A stretch of 64,000 bases of DNA from Gracilaria vermiculophylla (taxonomy: Eukaryota; Rhodophyta; Florideophyceae; Gracilariales; Gracilariaceae), in the NCBI GenBank assembly GCA_019155205.2, contig JAHNZQ020003149.1, positions 269,201 to 333,200 of the forward strand, given 5' to 3'. The position numbers and the translations under genes were made by a program. Position 1 is the first letter of the stretch; each line of letters starts with the position of its first letter. Of this stretch, positions 10,509-21,862 are shown one piece after another. A model generated the notes under the pieces. It was not told the origin of the DNA and did not search any database. It was given only the letters and a program-made list of their open reading frames with translations.

Positions 10509-10545
<37 letters not shown>
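10486..10545 (+). repeat. Poly-C tract
   Basis: Sixty bases of C, interrupted by a single A and a single T, directly beside gap 1. The true length is unknown because the left end is the gap. Confidence 0.9.
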
Positions 10546-10546
<1 letters not shown>

Positions 10547-10707
10547 ACCTTGACGATCCTTCTACCTCCACCTCCATCCCACGCTTTGCGCAACCTCGCC
10601 CACAGCGTTAACGCGCACACTGCACCAGGGACCGCGCCGCGTGCCAACTACCGTGGCGCACGTTTCACCCTTGCCCACGCGCACCCCACGCAACGACCCG
10701 AATGAAC

Positions 10708-11132
10708 TACACCCGTGTGAGGGGAATACGTACAATGCCCAAATAGGGGGATTGGATGCGTAGCACCCAAGCGGGGACAAAGGAGCACACAATGGACGCT
10801 GACAACGGGCCACGAGATAGGTATGGGGCACCGGTAGTGACTAAAGGCTGACCCTTATGGGAACTAGAACTTGAACAAGTAACATGACTCTAGGGGGTGC
10901 TTGCCGGTTTACGGTGGTGGAGCTCGCTGACGGCGGAGGTGCCTAAGTGCCCCTCCGGCGGCGACAGCCACGTGTCGAAAATAATGAATAACCTACCCTT
11001 CAAGGGGCCCTGCATGTAGTGCACACATTCTGTGCAACACCATACACGTGGCCCACTTGGGAAGCACCTTGTGCACACAATCTACTACTACTTCTACTAT
11101 GCATACCCACTATAGGTCTCTTCCATTGCACT
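10708..11132 (+). repeat. 425-bp dispersed repeat, copy A
   Basis: It matches 25200-25624 over the same 425-bp length with only scattered substitutions. It contains no convincing protein frame. A TGTGAGG start and TTGCA end just inside both copies would suit a solo LTR, but the flanks do not show a target duplication, so the class is open. Confidence 0.85.
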
Positions 11133-12233
11133 GCATACTCCCCTTTTTAGATCCGACCTCGTCCCGAGGTTGCGCAATTGCCCATTCTGAAGTGGCTTGC
11201 TTCGGTTCCGTTCCCGAGTCCGGCACTCGATCGTGGCAGCGGCTCGTCCCATTGCGGGTACTGGGATGTCTGCGACTGCCAGCCTGGTTTTCTCGAACCG
11301 GACCAGTCAAGTGGACGGTATCGAGCTGAATTATGTTCGTCCCCAGGGGCCTCCGACGGAGGGTGGCGAGCTACGGGCTCCAGTGACCATGGACACCAAT
11401 GTCCATGCTCGTCCTCATTTCAATGGGTAGGCCGCGGCCAACGCCCGGTGCTTTCAGGTGTTACCCGTGGGCGTTAATAGTCCCGAGCAGCCCACTGCGG
11501 GGGTCATTGGTCCCAAGGGGAATGCTGCTGGAGCACCCAGTGCCCCAGAGGGTGTCGAGGGGAGGACGGCGACTCCGGCATGGAGGTGGCTGGAGCCTCG
11601 CAAGAGGCGGCGTCTACCGACGGGGACTCCTAAGATGTACTCGATGTTGCCGATTCCGGTCCTGCTTCTGCGGTGCGTCGTCGTAGACATGCTCTTGGAA
11701 TGAAGGGGGCTTTCGGCCCTATTGTGGGTGACACGGGGGGAAAAGATCCAGATTGGTGTGGTGTCCCATGGGGCTGCAGACGGCCAGGAAATGTTACTGC
11801 AACTGTGGGTCAGCGTTGGCCGTGCACCGTCGACGTCATGCCCATCGTTAGGGACTTAGTGCGTCGCTGCGGCCATTCGAGGTCGATTGAACAAAATCCC
11901 CATGGGGCTTCGTCATTTCATCGTTATGCCCCCTTTCTGTGTCGTGGCGCGTCCCCACATCTTTCCGGGTCGAGATTGAGCTCAACGTTGTCCCGTGGTG
12001 GGTCCAGCAATGTCCACGGCGTGGCACGCGAGTGCCATGGCGCGTGGAGTCATGGTCGTCATGTGCGAAAGCGCCGCGCGGCGCGTTCGCGGCATGCGGC
12101 TACTTGTAAGGCGAATCAAATAAAGTTGCCAGGAAATTACCCGCCCGTATGGGGTTGAAAACGCAGGAAACTTCTTTTGCCCATAGCTCCGAGACGAGGG
12201 CGTTTCAGCGCCTCGCATACCCTGATTTGTGTC
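11133..12233. other. Spacer without recognised gene
   Basis: Several overlapping frames are open for 80-160 codons, mainly on the plus strand at 11197-12158, but none carries a motif I recognise and they shift frame. An AATAAA lies at about 12119. It may be old transposon sequence. Confidence 0.35.
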
Positions 12234-12341
12234 TGTGGCAAAGCGCACAGCTTTCACACGTACTAGCGCCCATCAGTAAAACACAGAGGACCTCCGGCCG
12301 CGGCGGCCGTCGCTCCTGGGTCATCGGTTCTTGTCGTCACA
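12234..12341 (+). repeat. 5' LTR of copia 2 (internally deleted)
   Basis: 108 bp. Relative to the 176-bp 3' LTR it lacks about 68 bp lying between two copies of GCAAAGCGC. Confidence 0.88.
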
Positions 12342-12356
12342 GGTTATGGCCCCAGC
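12342..12356 (+). promoter_or_regulatory. Primer-binding site of copia 2 (half-tRNA type)
   Basis: GGTTATGGCCCCAGC is complementary to the anticodon stem-loop of initiator tRNA-Met apart from one G/C change. It adjoins the LTR end CA. Confidence 0.8.
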
Positions 12357-12526
12357 TGCAGCTCCCATCTCCGACAGACTTGCAAGACTACTACGACGCC
12401 AAGACCGGTCAGAAACTGAATAATACATTCAAAATCTTCTGCAAAACTGCAAAGCTCTCGACGAAAACATTATCTCCAATCCGCCTCTCAGTCGCTGTCT
12501 GCTCTACCTTTTCTTCAAGCGCAACA

Positions 12527-12844
12527 ATGGAATCACTATCTAAACCAAAATTTTCTTATCAAAACTTCACCTTTTGGAAAGCTGCTCTAACAATCAATGC
12601 CGCCCTGCTTGATGCCGAACCACTACTCCTGTCCGACCTCACAGTCCCCACTGATCCTGTTGAACATGCTTCACAGACAAAAAAGACGTACAAGGTAAAG
12701 GCTCTCATTATGCAGAGTATTCCCGAGCCCATCATTGAACAACTTCCCATCTACATCTTGGTCAAATCTCCCTTTCACATTCTCAAAATTCTCTCCAATC
12801 ACGTTCGTCAGACGAATATGGAGGACCACGACGCCCTGGACTAA
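12527..12844 (+). pseudogene. Copia 2 gag N-terminal part
   Basis: Starts at ATG in the context CAACAATGG. It encodes the copia-type gag beginning (FSYQNFTFWKAALTINAALL), where copia gag proteins usually read 'L.G.NF..W......L'. It ends at a TAA (12842-12844) that is in frame with the 781-codon frame starting 10 codons later, so this is one polyprotein with a premature stop. Confidence 0.75.
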
Positions 12845-12874
12845 GAGGCTCGCGCGATCACCTTAAACTACGGA

Positions 12875-15220
12875 ATGAGCATTAAGGATTATATAACTCA
12901 GCATATGTCAAACCGCACAAAGATGCTCAACGCAGAATTCCCAAATATATCTGATGAACGAACTTCAGTGAAGTATCTCATTTATGGCCTCAAATCCAAC
13001 CCCGACTTTTACCAGCTTGCCATAGTCATGGCCGGGTCGCCTCCTCCATCCATACGAGAGTTCACAAACCGCCTTCAACAAGCCTCTTTGGTACAACAAA
13101 ACGTCTCCCTGCCTTCCAGCTCAACTCCGTACTCCTTCATTCTACCCTCTCAGCCACACACGCAATCTACCCTACGTCCTCGTCGTGCTCGTGGAAAACC
13201 ATTTTCCAGTCATCCTCGCCCCACCAGGTACACTGGAAAATGGTGCCGTATACACGGCTGCGTGACTCACAGCGACGACGAATGCACTCTCCAAAAGATC
13301 AAGATCGAAGCCCAAGCCCACACGGTCGAGCCCCTGCAGCCAGCACAGGACCTTATTCAAGAACTTTTGCTTCGCATGAGTATTTTGGAGCAGAACTTAG
13401 ACTCAGATGGTCACACTCCCAATGACGGTACGTACGTCCTCGATTCTGCGGCTCACCCATCTCACCTCGCCAAACCACATCCGTTCATGGCCCCTGTCCA
13501 TCACCCCACTCACACCATCTCTGCCTCTTGGCACGTATCTCCAATTACTCACCAGGGACCCGTCTCGATACCGACAATGCGTGAATCACTTCGCATCGCT
13601 AATGCCGTCTACGCACCGAACAATCGGCGAAATCTCCTCTCCATCGCATCCCTTGCCACTCGTTATGGGCTCGTTGCATTCTCACCTCGCCGGGTTGCGA
13701 TTTTTCATACACCTCATCCATCTCGTAAACATGAACTCATTGTTACTGCCTCCCTCGTCTATAACCAGTACCTCCTTGACACCCCTCATCGTGCCCTTAG
13801 CGCTCGCACGCATTCGCGGCGCGCTTCACACCATCTCCCGACATCACAGCCTCCTCCTGTCGAGACTACTGCTAACCAGCCTGCTGTCCCCCGCATCCCC
13901 AACCTTACAGCCCTCCATCGACAGCACCACAAAACAAATGACCCATGGCTCTCCTCACATGTCCCACCATCAATAATCCCACCGGTGTCGTCTATCACAC
14001 ACGACTTCATGGTCTGGCATCTAAAACTGGGCCACATCCATCCCAAAACCCTTCAGCTAATGGCACGAAACCCCCTGCTTCCGAATCTTCCAGCCTCACT
14101 TCGTCACACACCCCCAGAGTTACACTGCAAAGGATGCCGAGAAGGCAAATCCAAACCCCAACCTCACAGCCGCACAACTCACGCCTATACCCCGGGAGCG
14201 TACATATCAATCGACACCTGTGGCCCACTCACTCCCCCATCTCGCCAAGGAAGCAGCCACATTCTCGTTGCCGTCGATGCCGCATCACGCTTCCTACACA
14301 TCGAATTTCTCCGATCCCGCTCCGAAGCCCTTCCCAAACTTCTTGACATTCTCACTCACATAAACGCCACACACCGCCAACACCCCTTGCATCTACGCAG
14401 TGAGAACGCCAAAGAGCTCACATCCACAGTATTTCAAGCAGCTATGGCCTCCCGTGGCATTCGCTTCCATGCAACTGTTCCATACTCCCCTCAAGAAAAT
14501 TCCATCGCGGAACGGATGAACGGAACCCTTCTCAACTCTGCCCGCACATCGCTCAGTCACGGCCGACTCCCACTTCCCTACTGGCAGGACGCCGTGACCG
14601 ACGCTGCATTCAAATACAACATTTCTTACCACTCCACTATTCACAACCTTCCCCACACTATTTGGTATGGACGACCGCCAACACTGCGGCACATCTTTCC
14701 ATTCGGCCAACTAGGCACCGTTCCCAGGCTCGAGCCCAACAAAAAGAAACTGCACCGCCGCGCAGACCCGGTTCGTTACCTCCATCTACTCAGTCTCACA
14801 CACATCAAGGTCTGGAACATACTTCTGCACCGTGATGCACCCTGTCGCATCATCGACTTCCCACCATACGACCCCTCCAAGGATCCTTGCACCACATTCT
14901 CCCGGGCATTTGTCGCCATACCCTCGCGTACACAACACATGTCCCGCCCACCACGCTCACGAAAAGAGGCAGCCAAATATCCCGACGCCTTGGAATGGGC
15001 CCTTGCTCACAACAAAGAACTCGAGCAGCTTGATGCAATGAAAGCACTTCGATGGACTTCCACGCTCCCCGCCACCACGCAATCCATACCAACAATCTTG
15101 CAATATCGGTACAAGACTTCTTCGAATAACGAAATCATAGATCGCAAAGCTCAATGTGCCGTCCGCGGTGACCTCATGATTCCGACTGAGCACTTCAATC
15201 CAGAACCAACAGTCTCTTAA
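12875..15220 (+). pseudogene. Copia 2 gag C-part, protease, integrase, RT start
   Basis: A 781-codon frame in register with the upstream gag. In order: gag helices (~1-90); a zinc-knuckle-like CRIHGCVTHSDDEC (~123-136); protease with YVLDSAAHPSHL (~188), where DSA stands for the usual DS/TG; integrase zinc domain HLKLGHIHPKTL...CKGC (~385-425); and the DDE core SIDTCGPL, LRSENAKE (Glu in place of the usual second Asp) and YSPQENSIAERMNGT. The beginning of RT, LEWALAHNKELEQLDAM, closes it at TAA 15218-15220. The substituted acidic residue suggests integrase was already inactive. Confidence 0.85.
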
Positions 15221-16554
15221 AATGTCGACAAAACCACCACATGCGTACTTCTATCCCTGGCGGCTCAACACCGCCTCCATCTTGAACATTTTGACATAAA
15301 AGGCGCGTACCTTCATGAACAGTTTGAGAACCACAAGCCTGTCTATATCCGTCAACCACCCCGATTTGATGGATCCTTCAAACACAAAGAGCCCTTCGGG
15401 GCACTGACTGGAAACTTGTATGGCACCCCTCGGCTGCATTCCTGTACATCCGAGGCCTTTATGACCATCTCACATCCCATGGATATACCCCTCTGAAATC
15501 TGATCCAAACATGTTCTTCCAAAAATCCGACACTGCGTTCATCGTCATTCGCATCGCGACTGATGACGTCCTTGCTGTTGCGCCCCATTCCACACTTCTT
15601 GATGCACTCTCTAAGACACTCAGGGCCAAGTAAACAGTGAAACGTCTCGGCGAACCCTTGAAATACATTGGCTGGAACTTTGATTATTCTCCCAGTGTCT
15701 TTCGCATGCATCAGAACCACCTTATTGATGCACTTGCATCTCGACTTCATCTTTCAAATGCAAATCCCGTCACTTCACCATTATCTAATGGTATAGATCC
15801 CCAAAATCCACAGGATCCGCGACCAACTTCTTCAAAATTCACGAAGCTGTACCGAGAGACTCTTGGGTCCATGCGTTACATTGCGGACTCTACGCGCCCG
15901 GACATTGCTTTCCTCACCCGTGCTTTAGCTCGCAGCCAACGTCACCCTTCTCAACACGAATGGATTACGTTGAAACGTCTCGTACGGTACTTGCACTCCA
16001 CCAAACACCACGGACTATTTTTCTCTTACAGACACACCCAGTCCTTAAAATCCTACACCGATGCCGACTACGCTAATCACACCGCTACTCGTAGTTCTGT
16101 CTCCGGACAGCTCCATGTCCTGAATGAGACGCCCATTTCATGGCGCAGTTCGCTCCAACCAACTGTCAGCCTCTCCATTTGTGAAGCGGAGTACATAGCC
16201 GCGGCACAGGCTGTTCAGGAAACCATTTGGTTACGCGGCTTACTGGCTGAGCTCAACTTCTCCCCGTCAGCTCCCACCTCCCTTCATGTGGAAAACCAAG
16301 CCGCTGTCCACATCTGCAATTCCACCTCTCCCACTCGGCGGCGCAAACACATTGATATTCGGCACCACTACCTGCTTGACGCCGTCCGGGACCATCACAT
16401 TCTCGTTCACCACGTTCCTTCAACGCGCATGCTCGCGGACATCCTTACCAAATCGCTCAAGCCGCAATGGTTCCACCGTCTCATTCGACGCATCTGCTGC
16501 ACCTACCCTTCTCATGCGGTGGGGGGGCGTGTGGCAAAGCGCACAGACTGCTGA
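15221..16554 (+). pseudogene. Copia 2 reverse transcriptase and RNase H
   Basis: Continues from the previous frame (FDIKGAYLHEQFENH, first catalytic Asp). It then shifts frame near 15430 into IATDDVLAVAPH, which holds the DD pair, passes an in-frame TAA at 15631, and remains open to 16554. The tail shows the thumb/connection motif SMRYIADSTRPDIAF and RNase H with YTDADYANHTATRSSVSG, SICEAEYIAAAQA and the terminal RKHIDIRHHYLLDAV and LADILTKSL blocks typical of copia. Non-functional in this copy. Confidence 0.85.
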
Positions 16555-16705
16555 CGTCGTCTACACCGCATGGTCTTCGTGAACTCCCATCCTTTGTCGT
16601 AGCAAAGCGCCCAACTATCATACGTACTAGTGCCCATCAGTAAAACACCCAGGACCTCCGGCCTCGGCGGCCGTCGATCCTGGGTCGTCGGTTCTTGTCG
16701 TCACA
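16530..16705 (+). repeat. 3' LTR of copia 2
   Basis: 176 bp, TG...CA. It is preceded by GGTGGGGGGGCG as purine tract. It overlaps the last codons of the RNase H frame. Confidence 0.88.
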
Positions 16706-17026
16706 ATGTCCGCGGCGGTCAAAAATACTTAGGATTTTTGGTTTGCACGTGGGGCGTCACTACGTGCAATGCTGCGCCACGACGCGCCTACCCAACAGGA
16801 TACGCACACGTGTTGTGCACATGCACTTTGTTGTTGAATGCGCGTGCTTTCCCTGCTGTAGGACGGTGTGCGACGGTGTTGACGTGGCGTCCCCTCGGGT
16901 TGGGCGTTGACGACGCGCCGCACGATGACGTGCCGTAACCCATAAATGGTTCCTGGGGTCGCTGAGCTGCGCCACGGGTGCGAGGGCGTTCCCGGGCGTT
17001 GCGGGAAGACCGGTACGGGTTTCGCG
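16706..17026. other. Spacer, probably 3' region of the chromovirus
   Basis: No gene. By position it should include the 3' untranslated part or LTR of the minus-strand gypsy element, but no matching repeat was found on the other side of that element. Confidence 0.35.
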
Positions 17027-17398
17027 TTACGTTAGAGCCGATGTTGGCTCTCGACCCTTCGGGGAAATTTTTGGGGCCGCCACGGCTGGGGGGAGACTAT
17101 GCCCGATTTTCCGACGCCAGCAGAGGTTTACTATGGGTGAGAAGCTGTTGGCCCGCTTGTTGGGGCGACCGGAAGCGTGCAAGGAAATTGTTGCAGATGG
17201 CCGTAAGGGGCTCCCATGTGTCCTGCGAAGGGGGACGCCGTACCACCGGACTTTCGAGATGCCAATGCCGTCCTCGGAGTTTGATTCGCCGACAAACTTG
17301 TCAATGACCCACTTGCGGGACGTTGCGCTGTCCTCGACGGCTTTTGGGGGCATTCCCGCGTCTGAGTGGCGCGAGAGTTCCCGCGAAGGGTCCGACAT
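17027..17398 (-). pseudogene. Chromodomain at the C-terminus of gypsy integrase
   Basis: The frame shows RKWVIDKFVGESNSEDG and ISKVRWYG, the first two strands of a chromodomain. The expected DTWEPL...NFL part continues in another frame (bases about 17,240-17,200), marking a frameshift. In chromoviruses this domain binds modified histone tails and steers integration to heterochromatin. It follows the integrase GPF segment, as in known chromoviruses. Confidence 0.7.
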
Positions 17399-17451
17399 GA
17401 CGAGGCCGGGGCCGGTGGTAACGGGGCGAGCTCATGGGACGCGAGAGGCCC

Positions 17452-18237
17452 CTAAGGGTATGTGTGAGCCCTCTGTCGTAATGTTTCGACCCAGGGGGGT
17501 GGAGTTACAGATGGGGAGGCTTCACTGTCCCCGTTGGGGCTGGGCGACGGTTGGGTGGCACTAGGCGTCCCCGTCGTCATTCCGGATTCTCTTGGAGCCT
17601 TCGTGACGCGGTCAATGGAGACGACGTCCTGCAGAGTACCGTCGAGAATAGTGACGGTACCATCTGTTACGCGCAGGACCTTAAAAGGCCCATTTGTACG
17701 TGGCAATAGCTTCCGCGCGATCCCATCCTCCTCGGCGCTCTCCGTCGCCTTCCTTGGGGGTCTATCTATGAAGACGTAGTCTCCCGGTGCGAAGGTCGGT
17801 GTTGCCTGTACTCGAGACTCAAAGTCAGCTTTGTAGCGCCGTTGGGCAGCGTCCATGTTGGTCTTTGCGTTCGAGAGCAAGAACCGTACTCGAGCGCGTG
17901 TCGGGCGTTTCGCCGTGGCCGAATCGGGGTTTAGAGGCCCAGACGGGGGGAACGCTGATGTTGGGGCGTTCACAACAATCCCAGGCGGGTGTCTCGTCAG
18001 CACCAAGTCAAAAGGTGTCGTCCCGGTAGTCCGATGGACTTGGGTATTGTAAGCGAACACCAATGGCTGGACGAGCTCGTCCCAATCGGTCTGGTGCTCG
18101 GACACATAGTGCCTAAGTCTTGCAACTAGAGTACGATTAAAGCGTTCCGCCTGCCCGTTAGTTTGGGGATGATAGGCTGTTGTTAGGAGGTGGCGAATCC
18201 CGAGGTACCCGAAGAGGGCTTCGAAGAACTTTGCCAC
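17452..18237 (-). pseudogene. Gypsy integrase core end and GPF domain
   Basis: 261 codons. It starts just after the second catalytic Asp (LLTDNGPQF lies immediately upstream, behind a TGA that replaces an expected Trp codon). It contains the third catalytic residue in YHPQTNGQAERFNRTL and the C-terminal GPF motif in TNGPFKVLRVTDG, followed by a Pro/Ser-rich tail that joins the chromodomain. Integrase inserts the cDNA into the host genome. Confidence 0.85.
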
Positions 18238-18291
18238 AAACTGTGGTCCATTATCGGTCAGGAGAAACTGAGGAGCCCCATACGAGAATAT

Positions 18292-18975
18292 TCAGTTCTC
18301 CAAGAAGGCCAGGGCTGCGTTTGTAGCCTGCGTTGCCCGTAAGGGAATAGCGCGTACCAATTTGGTGAAACGGTCGGTGATGACTAGTATAAACCGGCTC
18401 CCATGTGTGGTCTTCGACAGTGGGTCGAGGGTGTCCATTGCGACAAACTCCAACGGGCCCATTGCGGGAAACAACTTCATTAGCTTCTGATGCTTATGTA
18501 GCGTCCCACGGGTGGCGGCACAAAAGCGGCAATCTTTCACGACCTGGTGGGCGTCGTTAGCCATGAAGGGCCAGCAGAAGTCCCTTCTGAGGGTCGCGTA
18601 CATGCGTCGGCCACCAGGGTGCCCAGCAAGAAGCGGGTAGTGGGAAAGATAGAGAACTCGGTCCCTGAGGGTCGGAGGGACTACCCGTTGGATTGCCCCG
18701 TCCAGCGGTGACGTTCTAGAGAGGAACCCATGGTGGTCGTACCCAAAACGGGACGCAGGCTTTCCCACGTGCTCCGCGATAAATATGCACCATGGGTCCT
18801 TCGCCTGCTCGGATAGGAACTCGTCGACAGTGATTGGCATGGCATTTTTTTGCTCTGGTTCTACAGCCAGTATCTGGTCCTCATAAGGCTCGCTATCTGC
18901 GCAGTCTCCCAATGGGTCTTCCCAATCTTCGAGGGCATTCTCGTAAACTGTATCCCCATCTTGGACGGTTGTCAC
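18292..18975 (-). pseudogene. Gypsy integrase N-terminal half
   Basis: Residues ~115-165 carry the HHCC zinc domain (HYPLLAGHPGGRRM ... CRFCAATRG), followed by the first catalytic Asp in EFVAMDTLDPLSK. The frame begins right after a TAG that separates it from RNase H and ends at a TGA before the second Asp. Confidence 0.85.
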
Positions 18976-18993
18976 AAGGCAGTCACCGTTCCC

Positions 18994-19320
18994 CTAGGGC
19001 TCCATAGCAAAGCACGGGATATCATCCTCGAGAGGAGTTTCGTCGAACCCATCTGTGGCCAATCTGGAGAGCGCATCCGCTGCCTGGTGTATCACCCCAG
19101 CGCGGTGTACCACGTCGTACTCAAACTCGGAGAGTCGAAGTCTCCAACGAGCCAGTCGTCCCGTGCAGTCCGCCAGGTTAAGGATCCACCGCAATGAGTG
19201 GTGATCGGTCCTTATCGTGAACTGTTTGCCCTCCAAGTATGGCCGGAGTAGGAGTATCGCCCAGACAACTGCGAGGCACTCTTTTTCCGTGGTGGTGTAC
19301 TTGCGCTCGGCCTTCGTCAA
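18994..19320 (-). pseudogene. Gypsy RNase H
   Basis: 108 codons with TKAERKYTTTEKECLAVVWA (catalytic Glu), the RTDHHSLRWIL block (catalytic Asp) and HRAGVIHQAADALSR, all hallmarks of Ty3/gypsy RNase H. A frameshift at about 19,320 separates it from RT. Confidence 0.9.
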
Positions 19321-20102
19321 GGAACGACTCCAATACCCAATGGTCTATAATCCTTGCCGTCTGCTTGCTGCTGTAACAAAGTGCAGCCATCTTGGCTGTC
19401 GCAGGCGTCGGTATTCAATATGTACGGGCGTCTCGGTATGGGGAGTGCGAGTATGGACGGAGAGAGGAGGCGGTCTCGCAGGTCTTGAAAGGCCTGATAT
19501 TTTTCGTCGTTCAAAACCCCAAAGTGTTCTGGCTGTCCTTTCTCTAACTTCCTGTTCAGGGGGGCCGCTATGCTGGCAAAGTTAGGCACGAAACGTCTAA
19601 AAACATTGCATAGACCTACAAAGGACCTAATCTCGGTTTGAGTTGTGGAAGGTTTGGCCTGGCAGACTGCGTCGCAAGTTCTTTGTGAGACCTGCAATCT
19701 CCCAGGCCTTACTACGTGTCCAAGGTAGTCTACGGAGGCTTGAAAGAAGAAGCACTTCTTGATCTTGAGTGTTATCCCCGCGTCCCATAAGAGGGATAGG
19801 ATGCACCGTACGTGGTGAAAATGTTCTTCCATCGTATGGGAATAAATGATCACATCGTCCAGGTAGACTAGGGTGTACTGCCACTTGACCTTATTCAGGA
19901 TGATGTCCAGTGCCCTCTGAAAGGTAGCTGGTGCGTTCTTCAACCCAACGGGCATCCGCAGGAACTTGTAGAGACCCATGTGGGATGTAAAGGTGGTTTT
20001 GTCTCGATCTTCTTCTGCGACTTCTACCTGCCAATGACCCCAATTGGCATCAAGGGTTCTGAAGATTTGTGCGTCCACAAGGACGTCTATGCACTCATCC
20101 AT
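19317..20102 (-). pseudogene. Gypsy reverse transcriptase palm and thumb
   Basis: 261 codons. It contains FRTLDANWGHWQVEVAEEDR (first catalytic Asp), FLRMPVGLKNAPATFQRA, the YLDD catalytic box in LVYLDDVIIYS, DYLGHVVRPGRLQVS and the connection QTEIRSFVGLCNVFRRFVPN. These match Ty3/gypsy RT along its length. Confidence 0.92.
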
Positions 20103-20159
20103 TCGTGGGAGGGGGTAAGCATCCCTACGGGTGGCCGCATTTAGCTTGCGGTAATCTAT

Positions 20160-21389
20160 TTAAAACCGCCAGGACCCGTCTTTCTTCTGGGCAAACACCA
20201 CCGGGGAGGCCCACTGAGACGAAGACGGTTCGATTATGCCGGCGTCCAGCATACGTTGGACCTCGGCGCGTTTCATGTCCCGCGCTTTGTGTCCTGCCCT
20301 GTAGGGAACTTGATAGATGGGTTTTGCACCCGGCTCCAAGTCTATCCGATGTCGGGCGGCTGCAATATGGCCAAGACGTCCGGACCACATGTCTTCGAAA
20401 CCCTTCAGCAGGTCTATGATTTTCGAACGTCGGTTCACGTATTCCTCCCCAATGTTGACGATGTCTTGCCAGTTCCCTTCCGGGACATGATTCTCGTCGT
20501 TGAGAACTGAGATATTCTTTCTCTCCCCTTCTTTACCGTCCGACACTCCGGGTAGGTCGTGTATATTTGCTATGACCCGTGGGGATGGAAGGGCGAGGCC
20601 GATGACCATATACTTTGGCATTCGAACTTCCGTATGGGAGAAGTTGCTGACCAGGACCTTAAAGGGGCGGTTAGGGATTATGTGCATTATACCGTTGGCC
20701 ATGAGGGAGACATTACGTGTAACCGTTTTCGGGTGGTTCTGCAGGAATACCAGGCCGGCAGTGTCGCAAGTGACTAAGACTTCCCGTTGGGTCATTGGAG
20801 GAATCCTGAGAGTCTGTGTTAGACGAACCTTGTTGGACTGTGTTTGTCTTGGGATCTGTTTGACAGTATCCTTATTACCCAAGGGGCCTCTTGAGGCGCC
20901 GACAATGGCGATAGCTAGGGCCCCGTGTAGGGCGATCTTTCTCTCCCGAGGATCGATGGCCCATACATGGCGGTCAATGAACGATGTTCCCAGAAGGACG
21001 TCGGCAGCCAAATTGGTGGCAACTAAGAACCGAATCCGTGCTGTTAGATTCCCAATGCGGGTGTGAAGGACAACAGAGCCTAATAGTGTCATGGGTTCTC
21101 TCGAGGCATTCATCACCCGTGGTGTCAGACCCGTTTGAAGGTGTTTGTGGTACCAAGTGGGAAGATGCTTGGCATGGATGATGTTCGGTCCGGCGCCAGT
21201 ATCCAGGATTCCCAATAGGGTCTTTGTGGTGCTGGGCGTTAATCCAGTTTCCACTTGGACCTTGTAGTTCTCCCGGGTCATAAGGAACACTTCGCCCGTT
21301 ACGGGGTCAGCGTCAGCGGCTGGCTCGGGAGACCAACTGGCATGGGAGTTGTCGGAATCCTTGTGTGGTTTTGATTTTGAATGTCCCAT
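20160..21389 (-). pseudogene. Gypsy protease and start of reverse transcriptase
   Basis: 409 codons. Protease is at ~65-160 with the active-site loop LLGILDTGAGPNIIH and VLLGTSFID. RT begins near residue 370 with KPIYQVPYRAGHKARDMKRA and SPVVFAQKKDGSWRF, and stops at TAA just before the expected IDYRKLN, which follows in the same region (20,159-20,110). Confidence 0.88.
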
Positions 21390-21427
21390 GGGGGTGAGGT
21401 TTGTACCTCCGGAGGGGGGCGGTGCCT

Positions 21428-21829
21428 CTACGCCTCCTCCTGCTCGTTTCCCTGCGAGGCGTCCTCGTCCGGCAGTGGTTCTTCCTCGAACGTGAGGACT
21501 TGGTTGACCTGCTGCGGGCCGGTTTGCGGCTTAGATCGACCAGAAGGACCCTGCCGGGATGTTGAGGGCCGCGGAGCGGGCTGTTCCCCACTGGGTTGGC
21601 CAGCCCAATTCGGAGCTTGCCCGCTGCGAGGTCTTGGTTTGTAATATCCTTCGGCGGGGCACTGCTGGTATTTTGCTTCTCTGAATTGAATCAGTACATC
21701 TCGGTATTGGAGCGGAAGCCACTCACAGCAGGGTCGTGTCGTGGATAAACGAATGCGGCAGGGGGCCGTCTTGATGGCCGTAGTCAGTGCCGTATGGTAT
21801 GACGACGGTGTCTGTGGTGGTGGTGTCAC
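21428..21829 (-). pseudogene. Gypsy gag C-terminal part
   Basis: 133 codons, Pro/Gln/Arg rich. A Cys-poor CPAEGYYKPRPRSGQ segment may be the remnant of a nucleocapsid; no classical CCHC knuckle is visible. It lies between gag core and protease. Confidence 0.5.
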
Positions 21830-21862
21830 CGTCTGAACCCGTTCGGGATGCGCTGGAGGGTG

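Larger units (their letters stand above)
12234..16705 (+). mobile_element. Ty1/copia retrotransposon 2, unequal LTRs
   Basis: A 4472-bp element with LTRs at 12234-12341 (108 bp) and 16530-16705 (176 bp), both TGTGGCAAAGCGCACAG...CGTCACA. The primer site GGTTATGGCCCCAGC at 12342-12356 matches initiator tRNA-Met with one mismatch, and a G-rich tract precedes the 3' LTR. Flanks GTGTC (12229-12233) and ATGTC (16706-16710) are a 5-bp duplication with one change. The coding part is nearly continuous: in-frame TAA codons at 12842, 15218 and 15631 and a frameshift near 15430 inactivate it. Confidence 0.9.
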
